Shown piece by piece: positions 10,263 to 20,844 of a DNA stretch of 64,000 nucleotides; the first letter of the stretch is position 1; each line of letters opens with the position of its first letter. Both the position numbers and the translations under genes were made by a program. The DNA is from Odontocerum albicorne (taxonomy: Eukaryota; Arthropoda; Insecta; Trichoptera; Odontoceridae). The DNA lies in assembly GCA_949825065.1 (NCBI GenBank), contig OX463859.1, positions 5,370,217 through 5,434,216 on the forward strand. Direction: 5' to 3'. The notes beneath the pieces were generated by a model. It saw only the letters and a list, made by a program, of their open reading frames with translations, did no database searches and was not told the origin of the DNA.

Positions 10263-10427
10263 ATTACGTTTATTGATATTACTCAGCTCTCATGACCTCC
10301 CCATAGAAGTAAGGTCTCAGGTAGATAAAGCTGCAGTTGTGGCGGTCTGCCAGAGAGATGTCATATGGAGGAATAAAGATACGAGAACGGATAGCAAGGT
10401 ACGCGCATTTAGAAGACCTGTGTGCGA

Positions 10428-10795
10428 CTAATTCTCACATATGGCATCGAAGAGAGGGCGGACACTGTCAGGACAAAAAGTATGCTAAGGACAACGGAAA
10501 TGAGAACTATTGCTGGGAAGACTTTGCGTGATCGTGTAAGGAACACTACAATCCGAGAGGTCTGTGAGGTCCAAGATGTGGTCAGATGGGGACGACAGCG
10601 TCGACGATACTGGTATCAACATGTATAGAGAATTAATTCTACAAGAATTCTATACATAGCTCTGCATGGGGTGCCAGATGGACGACGTCCACCAGGGAGA
10701 CCCCCGAAACGATGGAGAGATGGCTGAAGCACAGCATCACAGGAGGACAATCCTGCAGTAACAGACTCTTGAGTCTATAGAAAGTTTAAGAAGAA
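10428..10795 (+). pseudogene. LINE family A RT tail, copy 2
   Basis: Frame pieces EERADTVRTKSMLRTTEM, RTIAGKTLRDRVRNTTIREV and VVRWGRQRRRYW match the tails at 2705 and 31440, then GVPDGRRPPGRPPKRW. A frameshift separates the first pieces and stops are frequent. The last part is tandemly duplicated at 10984-11215. Confidence 0.75.
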
Positions 10796-11410
10796 GATAT
10801 TACGAGTTGCTCTCGCTAAAAGATTATATCTTGTAACCCAAGGAAGTAAAAGAGCTGACTGAGGAGAAACGAAAAAGCTATTTAAAATATAGAAGTACAC
10901 CATCACATGAAGAGAAGCAAGCATATGCGACAACTAGAAACAGATTCAACTCGGAAATAAAACGGATAAAGAGAGGTCCACAATCTGAGAGGTCTGTGAG
11001 GTCCAAGATGTGGTCAGATGGGGACGACAGCGTCGACGATACTGGTACCAACATGTATAGAGAATGAAATCTACAAGAATTCTATACATAGCTCTGCATG
11101 GGGTGCCGGATGGACGACGTACACCAGGGAGGCCCCCGAAACGATGTAGAGATAGCTGGAGCTCAGAATCACAGGAGAACAATCCTGCAGTAACAGACTC
11201 TTGAGTCTATTGAAAGTTTAAGAAGATATTACGAGTTGCTCTCGCTAAAAGATTATATCTTGTAACCCAAGGAAGTAAAAGAGCTGACTGAGGAGAAACG
11301 AAAAAGCTATTTAAAATATAGAAGAACACCATCAGATGAAGAGAGACAAGCATATGCGACAACTAGAAACAGAGTCAACTCGGAAATAAAACGGATAAAG
11401 AGGGAATACT
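10553..11410. repeat. 431-bp tandem duplication joining two LINE families
   Basis: GAGAGGTCTGTGAGGTCCAA starts each unit (10554, 10985) and AGATATTACGAGTTGCTCTC recurs at 10795 and 11226. Each unit therefore contains a family A tail plus the beginning of the RTE-like segment that follows. Unit 2 runs on into more RTE-like coding sequence; unit 1 is cut at about 10983. Confidence 0.85.
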
Positions 11411-11853
11411 GGACTCAATTTACCAAAGATATGGAGTTTGATCTGTACGGGGCTCAAAAGAAGGTATGGAAAATGCTAAGAGAAAAGAAGAAATCAATCA
11501 ATGAATATGTACAAACAAACAAAATTACAATAGAAAAGTGGGAAAAGTAGTAAAGGAATTATACAATGACTCGGAAGAAATCCCATTGCCTCAGAATGTT
11601 ACAGATTCGGAAATTATTGAATATTGATGAAATCAAAGCAGCTATAGCAAAACTGAAAAACTGGAAATCAACAGGACCAGACGAAATTCGCAATGAGATG
11701 CTAAAATTTGCCGACGATCGATTAGTAGCTGAGCTTTCTAAACTGTTTAATAAAATATTTGACACATCAATTATCCCTAACGACTGGAGAACAAGTATAA
11801 CAATACCGGGGCAGAAAACAATACCGGGGCAGAAAACAATACCGGGGCAGAGC
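11226..11853 (+). pseudogene. RTE-like LINE, start of the RT domain
   Basis: In plus-strand frames: RNRVNSEIKRIKREYW, KKVWKMLREKKKSI, then IDEIKAAIAKLKNWKSTGPD, LVAELSKLFNKIFDTS and IIPNDWRTSI. This is the endonuclease-RT linker and RT motifs 0-1 of RTE-type elements (KxGKxxGPDxI, FNxIxxTxxIPxxW). The copy ends where an 18-bp repeat begins (11800). Two adjacent stops near 11550 split it. The FIDYxKAFD block is absent. Confidence 0.75.
11800..11852. repeat. 18-bp repeat, 3 copies
   Basis: ACAATACCGGGGCAGAAA three times, at the point where the RT reading frame should go on to the PKKG block. It may be a local slippage product. Confidence 0.9.
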
Positions 11854-12360
11854 GATCATTAAAAATAAATTTTAAACTTAACCTCTTAAAGGGAAGTTAT
11901 TAGAGCCAGTTACTTATTCAAATTCTACCGTGATCATTGATCCGGTAGCGATAATAAATCATTTTGATTAAATCTATTAGTGTGTTTAATTATTATTACC
12001 CTGCCTACCTTTGGACTAATCCCGTGAGAATATCTAGTATTGTTACCCATCGAATCCTGTGACAAAAGAGTTATGTGTTCATCTTCGTTTACCGTTGAGC
12101 TAACCTCGAGTTATGACTCATTCCGAGATTTTGAATGTTTGTTTTAATTTACAGTAATCTAAATAAATTAAAATGGGAAAATAGTCTGACAGGACGTATA
12201 GATGACAACGAACACTCGTGTTGACAAGGAACAAGCCCTGAAGATGAAAGTAGAGATGTTTTCGAAACATCGGCATTATAAGCCAAAGCACGCGGTAGAG
12301 CACTTCGAAAGTCTTTATACAACTGATACAAAGAACGGCGTAAGCCTCAAAACATATTAG
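11854..12360. other. Non-coding interval with GAAGATGA...CGAAAC motif
   Basis: AT-rich. At 12238-12270 CCTGAAGATGAAAGTAGAGA and TTTTCGAAACATCGG resemble sequences found in the terminal repeats of Penelope-like elements. A comparable reversed motif lies near 44570-44630. No frame encodes a Penelope protein. Confidence 0.35.
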
Positions 12361-12426
12361 TTGGAAAATAAATTTAATAATAATAAACGGACAATTTATG
12401 TAGCGCTGTTCAGAGAGCTGACTCTT

Positions 12427-13077
12427 CAAAGGCGCTCTAATTCAGGATTCGAATTCACCATCCAAAGGCGCTCTAATTCAGGATTCGAATCCAGCATCCA
12501 AAGGCGCTCTAATTCAGAATTCGAATCCACCATCCAAAGGCGCTCTAATTCAGGATTCGAATTCACCATTCAAAGGCGCTCTAATTCAGGATTCTAATCC
12601 ACCATCCAAAGGCGCTATAATTCAGGATTCTAATCCACCATCCAAGGGCACTCCAATTCAGGATTCGAATCCACCATCCAAAGGCGCTCTAATTCAGGAT
12701 TCGAATCCACCATCCAAAGGCGCTCTAATTCAGGATTCGAATCCACTATCCAAGGGCGCTCTAATTCAGGATTCGAATTCACCATCTAAAGGCGCTCTAA
12801 TTCAGGATTCGAATTCACTATCCAAGGGCGCTCTAATTCAGGATTCGAATTCACCATCCAAAGGCGCTCTAATTCAGGATTCGAATTCACTATCCAAGGG
12901 CGCTCTAATTCAGGATTCGAATTCACCATCCAAAGGCGCTCTAATTCAGGATTCGAATTCACTATCCAAGGGCGCTCTAATTCAGGATTCGAATCCACCA
13001 TCCAAAGGCGCTCTAATTCAGGATTCGAATCCACCATCCAAAGGCGCTCTAATTCAAGATTCAAATCCACCATCCAG
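12427..13077. repeat. 36-bp minisatellite, block 1 (about 18 copies)
   Basis: Unit CAAAGGCGCTCTAATTCAGG followed by ATTCGAATCCACCATC. Each unit includes the 12-bp palindrome GGATTCGAATCC, which differs from a Pol III B box by about one base. Because 36 is divisible by 3, long frames are open on both strands; these are repeats, not genes. Confidence 0.97.
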
Positions 13078-13206
13078 ATAGAATATATTAAAAAAAAAAA
13101 CATGATACAAAGAACGGTGTAAGCCTCAAAACATATTAGTTAGAAAATAAATTTAATAATAATAAACGGACAATTTATGTAGCGCTGTTCAGAGAGCTGA
13201 CTCTTC

Positions 13207-13383
13207 AAAGCGCTCTAATTCAGGATTCGAATTCACCATCCAAAGGTGCTCTAATTCAGGATTCGAATCCACCATCCAAGGGCGCTCTAATTCAGGATTC
13301 GAATTCACCATCCAAAGGCGCTCTAATTCAGGATTCGAATCCACCATCCAAAGGCGCTCTAATTCAGGATTCAAATCCACCAT
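13207..13383. repeat. 36-bp minisatellite, block 2 (about 5 copies)
   Basis: Same unit as block 1, separated from it by a duplicated D1 head (13113-13206) and an A run. 13721-14028 holds nothing I can support. Confidence 0.97.
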
Positions 13384-14028
13384 CCAGATGGAATATTAAA
13401 AAAAAAAAAAAAAACATGTTGAGTATAAGGATAGGAAGGTAAGAACTACCTGCATCTGCATATGTCAAGAAAAACATATTGAATAAGAAAAGCGCAGAAA
13501 ACTAACTACAATACTTTTAGATCTTCTGATTATGTGATGATAATACACATTCGGTTTTGATTGAAGTGGAGTGTATGTGGGATTTGTGATCTATGGTTAA
13601 AATGAATATATTTGTTTGTGGTAAAATAAAATATTGTTTCATACGTGATAAAATATCACTTCGGCACGATCTGTTGATCAAGTAAATGTGTTAAAATAAA
13701 TAGACTGTAACCCTTTTTTTAAACGATCTCTAATTTAATCTAACAAAAAGGTAACCCATTAAATAAATTTCTTTCGTACAGCTACTAATTCTAACCATTT
13801 TAGAAAAAAAAATGGAATAAAGAAAAAGGTTTATAAAGGCAGAGAAATAATTTGATAAAACAGCATTTTACGATATGGCTGCGGAAATAAGTTCTTAATA
13901 TGGTAATAATATTTATTCTGGATCTCAAAGTGATCTTCACCATCTCTATAAATTGTATTTATATCATACATGTTTCTAGAAATACATTTTATGGTGATGC
14001 TCACCAAAAGCACAGAAGTAAAATTTAT

Positions 14029-15290
14029 ATTGGATAAACACCATAATATTATAGTCTTCATCTCTGTTGGACCTAATAGTCAGATTCCTTCGCAATTCCC
14101 GAATACTAGGTGAAAAAAATATACCTCTGTCATTCAAGAGGAGTATCGCAACACGGCGTTGGAACCAGTGATCTTCCAGACCAATATCCAGTGCATTATG
14201 GCGTGCCCATACATCTAATACACTATAATATAGTGGGTATGTGGATAAACACCATACTATTGTAGTATTCATCACTATTGGACCTAGTACTCGGATCCCC
14301 TTGCAATTCCCGAATACTAGGTGGAAAAAATATACCTCTGTCATTCAAGAGGAGTATCGCAACACGGCGTTGGAACCAGTGATCTTCCAGACCAATATCC
14401 AGTGCATTATGGCGTGCCCATACATCTAATACACTATAATATAGTGGGTATGTGGATAAACACCATAATATTGTAGTATTCATCACTATTGGACCTAGTA
14501 GTCGGATCCCCTTGCAATTCCCGAATACTAGATGGAAAAAATACCTGTCATTCAAGGGGAGTATCGCAACACGGCGTTGGAAACAGTGATCTTCCAGACC
14601 AAAATCCAGTGCATTATGGCGTGCCCATACATCTAATACACTATAATATAGTGGGTATGTGGATAAACACCATAATATTGTAGTATTCATCACTATTGGA
14701 CCTAGTAGTCGGATCCCCTTGCAATTCCCGAATACTAGATGGAAAAAATACCTGTCATTCAAGGGGAGTATCGCAACACGGCGTTGGAAACAGTGATCTT
14801 CCAGACCAAAATCCAGTGCATTATGGCGTGCCCATACATCTAATACACTATAATATAGTGGGTATGTGGATAAACACCATAATATTGTAGTATTCATCAC
14901 TATTGGACCTAGTAGTCGGATCCCCTTGCAATTCCCGAATACTAGGTGGAAAAAATATACCTCTGTCATTCAAGAGGAGTATCGCAACACGGCGTTGGAA
15001 CCAGTGATCTTCCAGACCAAAATCCAGTGCATTATGGTGTGCCCATACATCTAATACACTATAATATAGTGGGTATGTGGATAAACACCATAATATTGTA
15101 GTATTCATCACTATTGGACCTAGTAGTCGGATCCCCTTGCAATTCCCGAATACTAGGTGGAAAAAATACCTCTCGTCATTCAAGGGGAGTATCGCAGCGC
15201 GGCGTTCGAAACAGTAATCTTCCAGACCAAAATCCAGTGAATTATGGCGTGGCCATACATCTCGTACACTATAATATAGTGGGTACGTGT
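14029..15290 (-). repeat. About 208-bp satellite made of tandem SINE units (6 copies)
   Basis: GGATAAACACCATA recurs at about 14032, 14241, 14451, 14659, 14867 and 15076. On the minus strand each unit contains a tRNA-like head (GTATGGGCACGCCATAATGC, CACTGGTTCCAACGCCG) and a body TACTCC-TCTTGAATGACAGAGG, homologous to the SINE at 58390. Each unit is bounded by CACTATAATATAGTG, a 7-bp inverted repeat around one base. The internal units are nearly identical, so amplification is recent. Minus-strand frames of up to 248 codons here are produced by the repeat. Confidence 0.88.
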
Positions 15291-15322
15291 ACTACAAATG
15301 AGTTAAATTAACTATAAATGAC

Positions 15323-15546
15323 TTTGTTATTCCACTAGTTGTATTAATCCTCGCTACACGTGTTTCTGCCTCATCATATCCTGTGATAAACTTTTTTCGT
15401 GGATGGTCCGTAATAAAGAAACATGACACCAATCTGATATATAAGCACTAATATAACAAACCGGAATCATTCCGTAAGAAGAAAGCCTCGGGATAGGAAG
15501 TAGAAACATGTGTAGTGAGGATTAATATAATAAGTGGAATAACAAA
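15323..15546. mobile_element. Foldback element of about 224 bp
   Basis: Arms 15323-15372 and 15497-15546 are inverted copies: TTTGTTATTCCACTAGTTGT / ATTTGTTATTCCACTTATTA, then TATTAATCCTC.CTACAC. The same arm sequence, TTCCACTAATTACCTTTATC, occurs once near 35918. The sequence style resembles Penelope-type terminal repeats in inverted arrangement, but I see no coding part. Confidence 0.7.
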
Positions 15547-15709
15547 TAAATTTATCATTTTCTAAAATGGAGTTCCACTAATTTTAAGCCAAAGTCTTTA
15601 ATAAATGAGAAGAAATGAAATAAGCAATTAATCAAAATGGATTTTAAAAGTTGCGGTGATTTTTTAAGAACTTGCCTGCAATCACATATGAATGTGTGCA
15701 TTCTGAGAA

Positions 15710-15752
15710 ATTCCTAGATTATCTTCATGGATTTTGAAGGTAATCTAGGAAT
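15710..15752. repeat. Hairpin, copy 1
   Basis: Arms ATTCCTAGATTATCTTC and GAAGGTAATCTAGGAAT (17 bp, one G-T pair) around ATGGATTTT. A near-identical hairpin is at 16097-16139; the pair flanks the minisatellite between them. Confidence 0.85.
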
Positions 15753-15800
15753 CGCAATTAGCAAGTAGTCCCCTCAACGACTCCTACCCAAAAAATAACT

Positions 15801-15957
15801 CCATAGATCCACAAGTAACGCCATAGATCCACAAGTATCGCCATAGATCCACAAGTAACGCCATAGATCCACAAGTATCGCCATAGATCCACAAGTATCG
15901 CCATAGATCCACAAGTATCGCCATAGATCCACAAGTAACGCCCATAGATCCACAACT
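15801..15957. repeat. 20-bp minisatellite, about 8 copies
   Basis: CCATAGATCCACAAGTAACG with an A/T change, perfectly periodic to 15940, then a copy shifted by one base. Confidence 0.95.
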
Positions 15958-16096
15958 TTTTATAAAAACATTCATTTCAGTATTTCTTAAAAGTTTGGGA
16001 AGATCTAAAATAATGTGGCACTACTAAATAAATAAAATTCTGAAAAAGGGAAAATTGAAAAGCTTTTATACCAGGAGAAAATGTACGACAAGGTAA

Positions 16097-16139
16097 ATTC
16101 CTAAATTACCTTCATGGATTTTGAAGATAATCTAGGAAT
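16097..16139. repeat. Hairpin, copy 2
   Basis: Arms ATTCCTAAATTACCTTC and GAAGATAATCTAGGAAT. A third half-arm TAGGTAATCTAGGAAT runs to 16158, directly against the R2-like CTTAAGG start. Confidence 0.85.
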
Positions 16140-16158
16140 TTATAGGTAATCTAGGAAT

Positions 16159-17345
16159 CTTAAGGGGCTTCTCTCTTCGTCGACGGTCAGCGAAACAAAA
16201 TGGATAACACAAATAACCTACACACACGCACACGCACGCGCGTGCGTGTGTACTTTACTTTTAAGGCGTTCGACAGCATATCGCACGATGCGATTGTTCA
16301 GGTCCTGGAGGCGAACGGGGCCCCTGAAAAAATTGTACGGTACATTAAGAGAATTTATGCGGCGGCGGAAATTCCAGCGGCGGCTGGAATTCTGTACAGA
16401 ATCGTCTCCGGCGGCCAGGCCTCGAGAATCATTAGTGACAAGAAGTGTCAGACAGGGGGATCCCCTGTCGCCAAACCTGTTTAACCTAGTGTTGGACTAC
16501 GCCATCTACTCGCTACCGGCTTACGTCGGGTTCCGCATGCTAGGTGAGAAGTTGTCCTTTGACTCTTTGCGCAGACCCGAAACGGACTGCAAGACAGCCT
16601 TAATGCTTTTTCCAATACACTTGCAGGCTTCGGGTTAAAGCTCAATCTGGCCAAGTCCGTTGTCCTTGGAATAGAAGGATTTCCCAAGGAGAAGCGTACG
16701 AAGATTGTCGAGGTTGACGTACATGTCGAGCATCGGAGGCTGCCCTGTATCGGCCAGGTGGACACCTGGAAATATCTGGGTTTACATTTCAGCTGTGCAG
16801 GTCCGGTCTCTAGACGGAATGAGATAGAATCCGATCTCTCGGGGGCCCTAACCAACATCTCTAGGGCCCCTCTTTAGCCGCAGCAGCGACTGAGAGTGCT
16901 CATCAAATATTTAATCCCCAGCTTAAATCATTCGCTGGTACTGGAGAGGGTTACGATGGGCCTTCTCAGGTGCCTAGACAGACTAATCAGAGCGGCAGTG
17001 AGGAAATGGCTGTCCCTTCCGGCTGATGTGCCGACTGAGTATTCCCATGCCCCAGTGCGGCGGGGAGCTGGCGAGGAGATACGGGTTACCGGTGGAGCAA
17101 GTAGATGTCGGGGCGATCAACCTCAGCTGGCACGGTGTGTGGTCATGCAAGAGCGCGATACAGCTGATGGAGTTGGGTTTGCCGAGGCGGGTGCTAAGGG
17201 CCATAACAACCAGGGTCCTGTCGGGCACGGCGACCAACTTCAGTCGATTTATGCGGACGACGGCCACCTTATGTGGGCTTACAAGAACCGGTGTCGGAAT
17301 GCAGATACGGTTAAGTGGCGGGGCCGATGGGCGGCGAAAATATGT
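16159..17345 (+). pseudogene. R2-like LINE fragment: 5' junction fused to RT and C-terminal part
   Basis: Starts with the 5' region shared with 8375 (CTTAAGGGGCTTCTC). After about 60 bp it jumps, through a 22-bp palindrome, into the RT. Pieces in three frames read FKAFDSISHDAIVQVLEANG, SVRQGDPLSPNLFNLVLDYA, AFSNTLAGFGLKLNLAKS, VDTWKYLGLHFS and LLRCLDRLIRAAVRKWLSLP, then TEYSHAPVRRG. The order and wording are those of R2-type RT, thumb and C-terminal region. The catalytic FADD block between GEKLS and LQDSLN is deleted and frameshifts are frequent, so it is inactive. It is not within rDNA here. Confidence 0.78.
16229..16250. repeat. 22-bp perfect palindrome at the R2-like deletion junction
   Basis: CACACGCACGCG meets CGTGCGTGTG. 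It sits exactly between the 5' UTR piece and the RT piece, in a CA/CG-rich microsatellite. Confidence 0.9.
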
Positions 17346-17639
17346 GAAATCCTTTTTTTTTTCAAATTATATTTGTCATCCTCATTTTATTAACTTCGGC
17401 TATGCGGCAAAACTTAATCCCATGTTCCTCTATCCCGATGGGCATGGCTACAAATTTGTAATACAGTTTAACTATCATATACCAAAACGAAGTATTTTAA
17501 GAAATATTCAAATGTTTTTATTAGAGCCAATAAACTCCTTTGAGAATTCAACCATGTCTTCCAGAATCACCAGTTTAAAAAGAACTACATAATCTATGGC
17601 CGCTGACAGATTATCTACAATAAGCTTATGATAATTTTT

Positions 17640-18035
17640 TTAATTCTCTGGACTCATTCTAAAGGAAACTATTTTTAAAAAGGCTTCTAAAATAGGAAGA
17701 TTTCTGATGCGTTGGACAAACCAAATAAGAGATACAATACTACTTCACTAAAACTATTGCTTAGAAAACTGCTAAGTATAGAAACGATTGAAAAAATCAA
17801 TGAAAAAAGGTTGAGTAACCCTTGTTTAAGATAAAATTTCACATCGACTCAGTCTAAGGGAAACAGTTTGTAAAAAACTTTGCAAAATTGGAAGATTTCC
17901 GATGCGTTGGAAAAACCAAATAAAGGATGCAATACTATTTCATTAAACAATGAAAACTGCTAAGTATAGAGATGAAGCTAAGCTAAAAAACTGCTAAGTA
18001 TAGAGAACCCTTCTTTAGGAGATATTTCACATATT
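17640..18035 (+). repeat. About 200-bp tandem duplication of a LINE tail fragment
   Basis: AGGAAGATTTCTGATGCGTT (17694) and TGGAAGATTTCCGATGCGTT (17889) begin parallel stretches ending AAAACTGCTAAGTATAGA. Translation gives GRFPMRWKNQIKDAI, reminiscent of the GRPPxRWxDQI motif of LINE C-termini. 17346-17639 shows only AT-rich sequence. Confidence 0.6.
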
Positions 18036-18524
18036 TTATAAACCGATTATTGATCAATGTGCTCGAGATGTGATGCTGGAGACGAATGCTGCAAATATCT
18101 TGAACGTAAAGGAGAACGAACAAGTATATATTGCTGGAATTCTGTACAAAAACTCTCCACATCTGTCAAAAGAGGGTATTACATTTCTTCGGACACATCG
18201 AGACACGATGATACAAGTCTCATAAAGACCGTCATGCTGGGCATGTTTCTGATAGAAGACCATGAGGCCACACCGCCTAATGTCAGACTGATCAATTCAA
18301 GGACAACTGTACTCTGTGCATCTTCACATATGACCAGAGACAGAAATGACTCGAGAAACACTGTCCAGGCCTCATCATAAAGATCACTAGTAGATGTGAT
18401 GCTGGAAACGAATGCTGCAAATATCTTGAACGTAAAGGAGAACAAACAAGTATATATTGCTGGAATTCTGTACAAAAACTCTCCACAATCTGTTAAAAAA
18501 GGATATTACATTTCTTCAGACACA
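18036..18524 (+). repeat. 326-bp tandem array, left part
   Basis: ATATATTGCTGGAATTCTGT recurs at about 18125 and 18452. Plus-strand translation contains LLEFCTKTLHICQKRVLHFF and GHIETR, matching the FGHI/FGHV motif of LINE C-termini, so the unit derives from a LINE tail. Confidence 0.85.
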
Positions 18525-19261
18525 TCGTTTTGGTACCCGTGAAGCGCTGACAACAATAAACATATTATTACAAAAATGTTACGACCAAAGAAAAGACATC
18601 TATGCTTGTTTTATTGATTATGAAAAAGCATTTGACAGGGTTAAACACACATATTTAATTGAGATGCTGTTGAGATGTGGTATAGATGAAAAGGATGTGA
18701 GAATAATCAAGAATCTGTACTGGGACCAAAACGCTATCATTAAATTGGAAAACGGAAACGCCTCACAAGGTATTCCCATTCAGCGAGGAGTCCGTCAGGG
18801 GTGTGTTCTCTCACCAACTTTATTCAATCTATACTCTGACTTGGTCTTTAAGGAAGCGCTGACTGAGACAAATCTCGGTGTGAAGGTCAATGGGGTGGTC
18901 ATCAATAATATCAGATATGCGGATGACACCGTTCTAATTGCGGACAGTTTAAAAGGCCTTCAAGAACTGCTTGATAAAGTTGACTCCGTTGGTGAACGTT
19001 TTGGTATGAACATTAATGTGAGCAAAACTAAAATGATGGTTTTTAGCCGAGAATGTCATCCAAATGTCCACCTTACGCTAGGGGGTGTTGTTGTCGAGAG
19101 GGTGAAACGGTTCAGGTACCTGGGAAGCATGATTACTGAGAAACTGGATCCTGACATTGAGATAAAATGCAGAATAGAAGCGGCACGAACGGCTTTTAAT
19201 AAAATGAAAAACCTTCTTTGTGACGATAATATAAACTTAAAGCTGAGACAAAGAATGGTCA
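18525..19261 (+). pseudogene. RTE-like reverse transcriptase block, near-copy of 25253-25985
   Basis: Contains FIDYEKAFDRV, RGVRQGCVLSPTLFNLYSD and RYADDTVLIAD. Comparing it with the 25-kb element I count about four differences in 737 bp (for example ATAGATG/GTAGATG and GCCTCAC/ACCTCAC). It begins at TTTTGGTACCCGTGAAGCGC and ends at AAAGAATGGTCAA with no 5' or 3' LINE end, and both edges join the 326-bp array. A frame from 18457 to 19347 runs from array sequence through the RT block and back into the array. This is a transferred internal segment, not a normal 5'-truncated insertion. Confidence 0.88.
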
Positions 19262-20590
19262 ATATATTGCTGGAATTCTGTACAAAAACTCTCCACATCT
19301 GTCAAAAGAGGGTATTACATTTCTTCGGACACATCGAGACACGATGATACAAGTCTTATAAAGACCGTCATGCTGGGCATGTTTCTGATAGAAGACCATG
19401 AGGCCACACCGCCTAATGTCAGAGTGACCAATTCAAGGACAACTGCACTCTGTGCATCTTCACATATGACCAGAGACAGAAATGACTCGTGAAACACTGT
19501 GCAGGCCTCACCATAAAGACCATTACTAGATGTGATGCTGGAGACGAATACTGCAAATATCTTGAACGTAAAGGAGAACACACAAATATATATTGCTGGA
19601 ATTCTGTACAAAAACTCTCCACATCTGTCAAAAAAGGGTATTACATTTCTTCGGACACATCGAGACACGATGATACAAGTCTCATAAAGACCGTCATGCT
19701 GGGCATGTTTCTGATAGAAGACCATGAGGCCGCACCGCCTAATATCAGAGTGACCAATTCAAGGACAACTGCACTCTGTGCATCTTCACATATGACCAGA
19801 GACAGAAATGACTCGTGAAACACTGTGCAGGCCTCACCATAAAGACCATTACTAGATGTGATGCTGGAGACGAATACTGCAAATATCTTGAACGTAAAGG
19901 AGAACACACAAATATATATTGCTGGAATTCTGTACAAAAACTCTCCACATCTGTCAAAAAAGGGTATTACATTTCTTCGGACACATCGAGACACGATGAT
20001 ACAAGTCTCATAAAGACCGTCATGCTGGGCATGTTTCTGATAGAAGACCATGAGGCCACACCGCCTAATGTCAGAGTGACCAATTCAAGGACAACTGCAC
20101 TCTGTGCATCTTCACATATGACCAGAGACAGAAATGACTCGTGAAACACTGTGCAGGCCTCACCATAAAGACCATTACTAGATGTGATGCTGGAGACGAA
20201 TACTGCAAATATCTTGAACGTAAAGGAGAACACACAAATATATATTGCTGGAATTCTGTACAAAAACTCTCCACATCTGTCAAAAAAGGGTATTACATTT
20301 CTTCGGACACATCGAGACACGATGATACAAGTCTCATAAAGACCGTCATGCTGGGCATGTTTCTGATAGAAGACCATGAGGCCGCACCGCCTAATATCAG
20401 ACTGACCAATTCAAGGACAACTGTACTCCAGAGACAGAAATGACTCGAGAAACATGTCCAGGCCTCATCATAAAGATCACTAGTAGATGTGATGCTGGAA
20501 ACGAATACTGCAAATATCTTAAATGTAAAGGAGAACAAATAAGTATATATATATTGCTGGAATTCTGTACAAACACCATATTTACGCAGC
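19262..20590 (+). repeat. 326-bp tandem array, right part
   Basis: TATATTGCTGGAATTCTGTA recurs at about 19262, 19588, 19914, 20240 and 20552. Units two to four are almost identical. Minus-strand frames of 136 codons repeat with the same period and are not genes. The last unit is shortened by deletion of CTCTGTGCATCTTCACATAT and nearby bases. Confidence 0.93.
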
Positions 20591-20844
20591 ACATCCAAAA
20601 CGCGGAAATTTAATGTTGGTGTTTTGTTCACGTATAAATAAAATAACTTCTGCAATATTTTCCAGACTGGGCTTCGTACTGAGACTTGGCAATGATTTTT
20701 CTAAGCTAGAATCATTTAAAATTTTGTATATCATACTTCTCTAACAAGAAAAAATTTGAATTACAATTCGGTAATACGGTCACCCGACTATGATGTCCAT
20801 GTTGAAAAAATTTAACGCATACAGCTGTTACGATATGTAAACAA

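Larger units (their letters stand above)
12361..13720 (+). repeat. Dispersed repeat D1, copy carrying a minisatellite
   Basis: Head AATAATAATAAACGGACAAT, then TTTATGTAGCGCTGTTCAGA, present twice (12377 and 13157). Tail from about 13415 with GGATAGGAAGGTAAGAACTA, CTGCATCTGCATATG and CACATTCGGTTTTGATTG. Related copies lie at 50739, 56436 and 59906. Between head and tail the other copies have about 60-100 bp; here that part is replaced by two blocks of a 36-bp minisatellite. Confidence 0.75.

Noticed and set aside
12238..12270. Hammerhead ribozyme of a Penelope-like element
   Set aside because: CTGAAGATGA has extra bases compared with the required CTGATGA core, and stems do not close convincingly.
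12361..13383. Long frames on both strands encoding dodecapeptide repeats (e.g. ERLWMVDSNPEL)
   Set aside because: The 36-bp repeat is a multiple of three and free of stops, so open frames are automatic. No start context, splice site or conserved substitution pattern supports a protein.
14223..15183. Minus-strand frames of 111-248 codons repeating YFFHLVFGNCKG
   Set aside because: Translation of the SINE-derived satellite; the period matches the DNA repeat and the head is tRNA-like.
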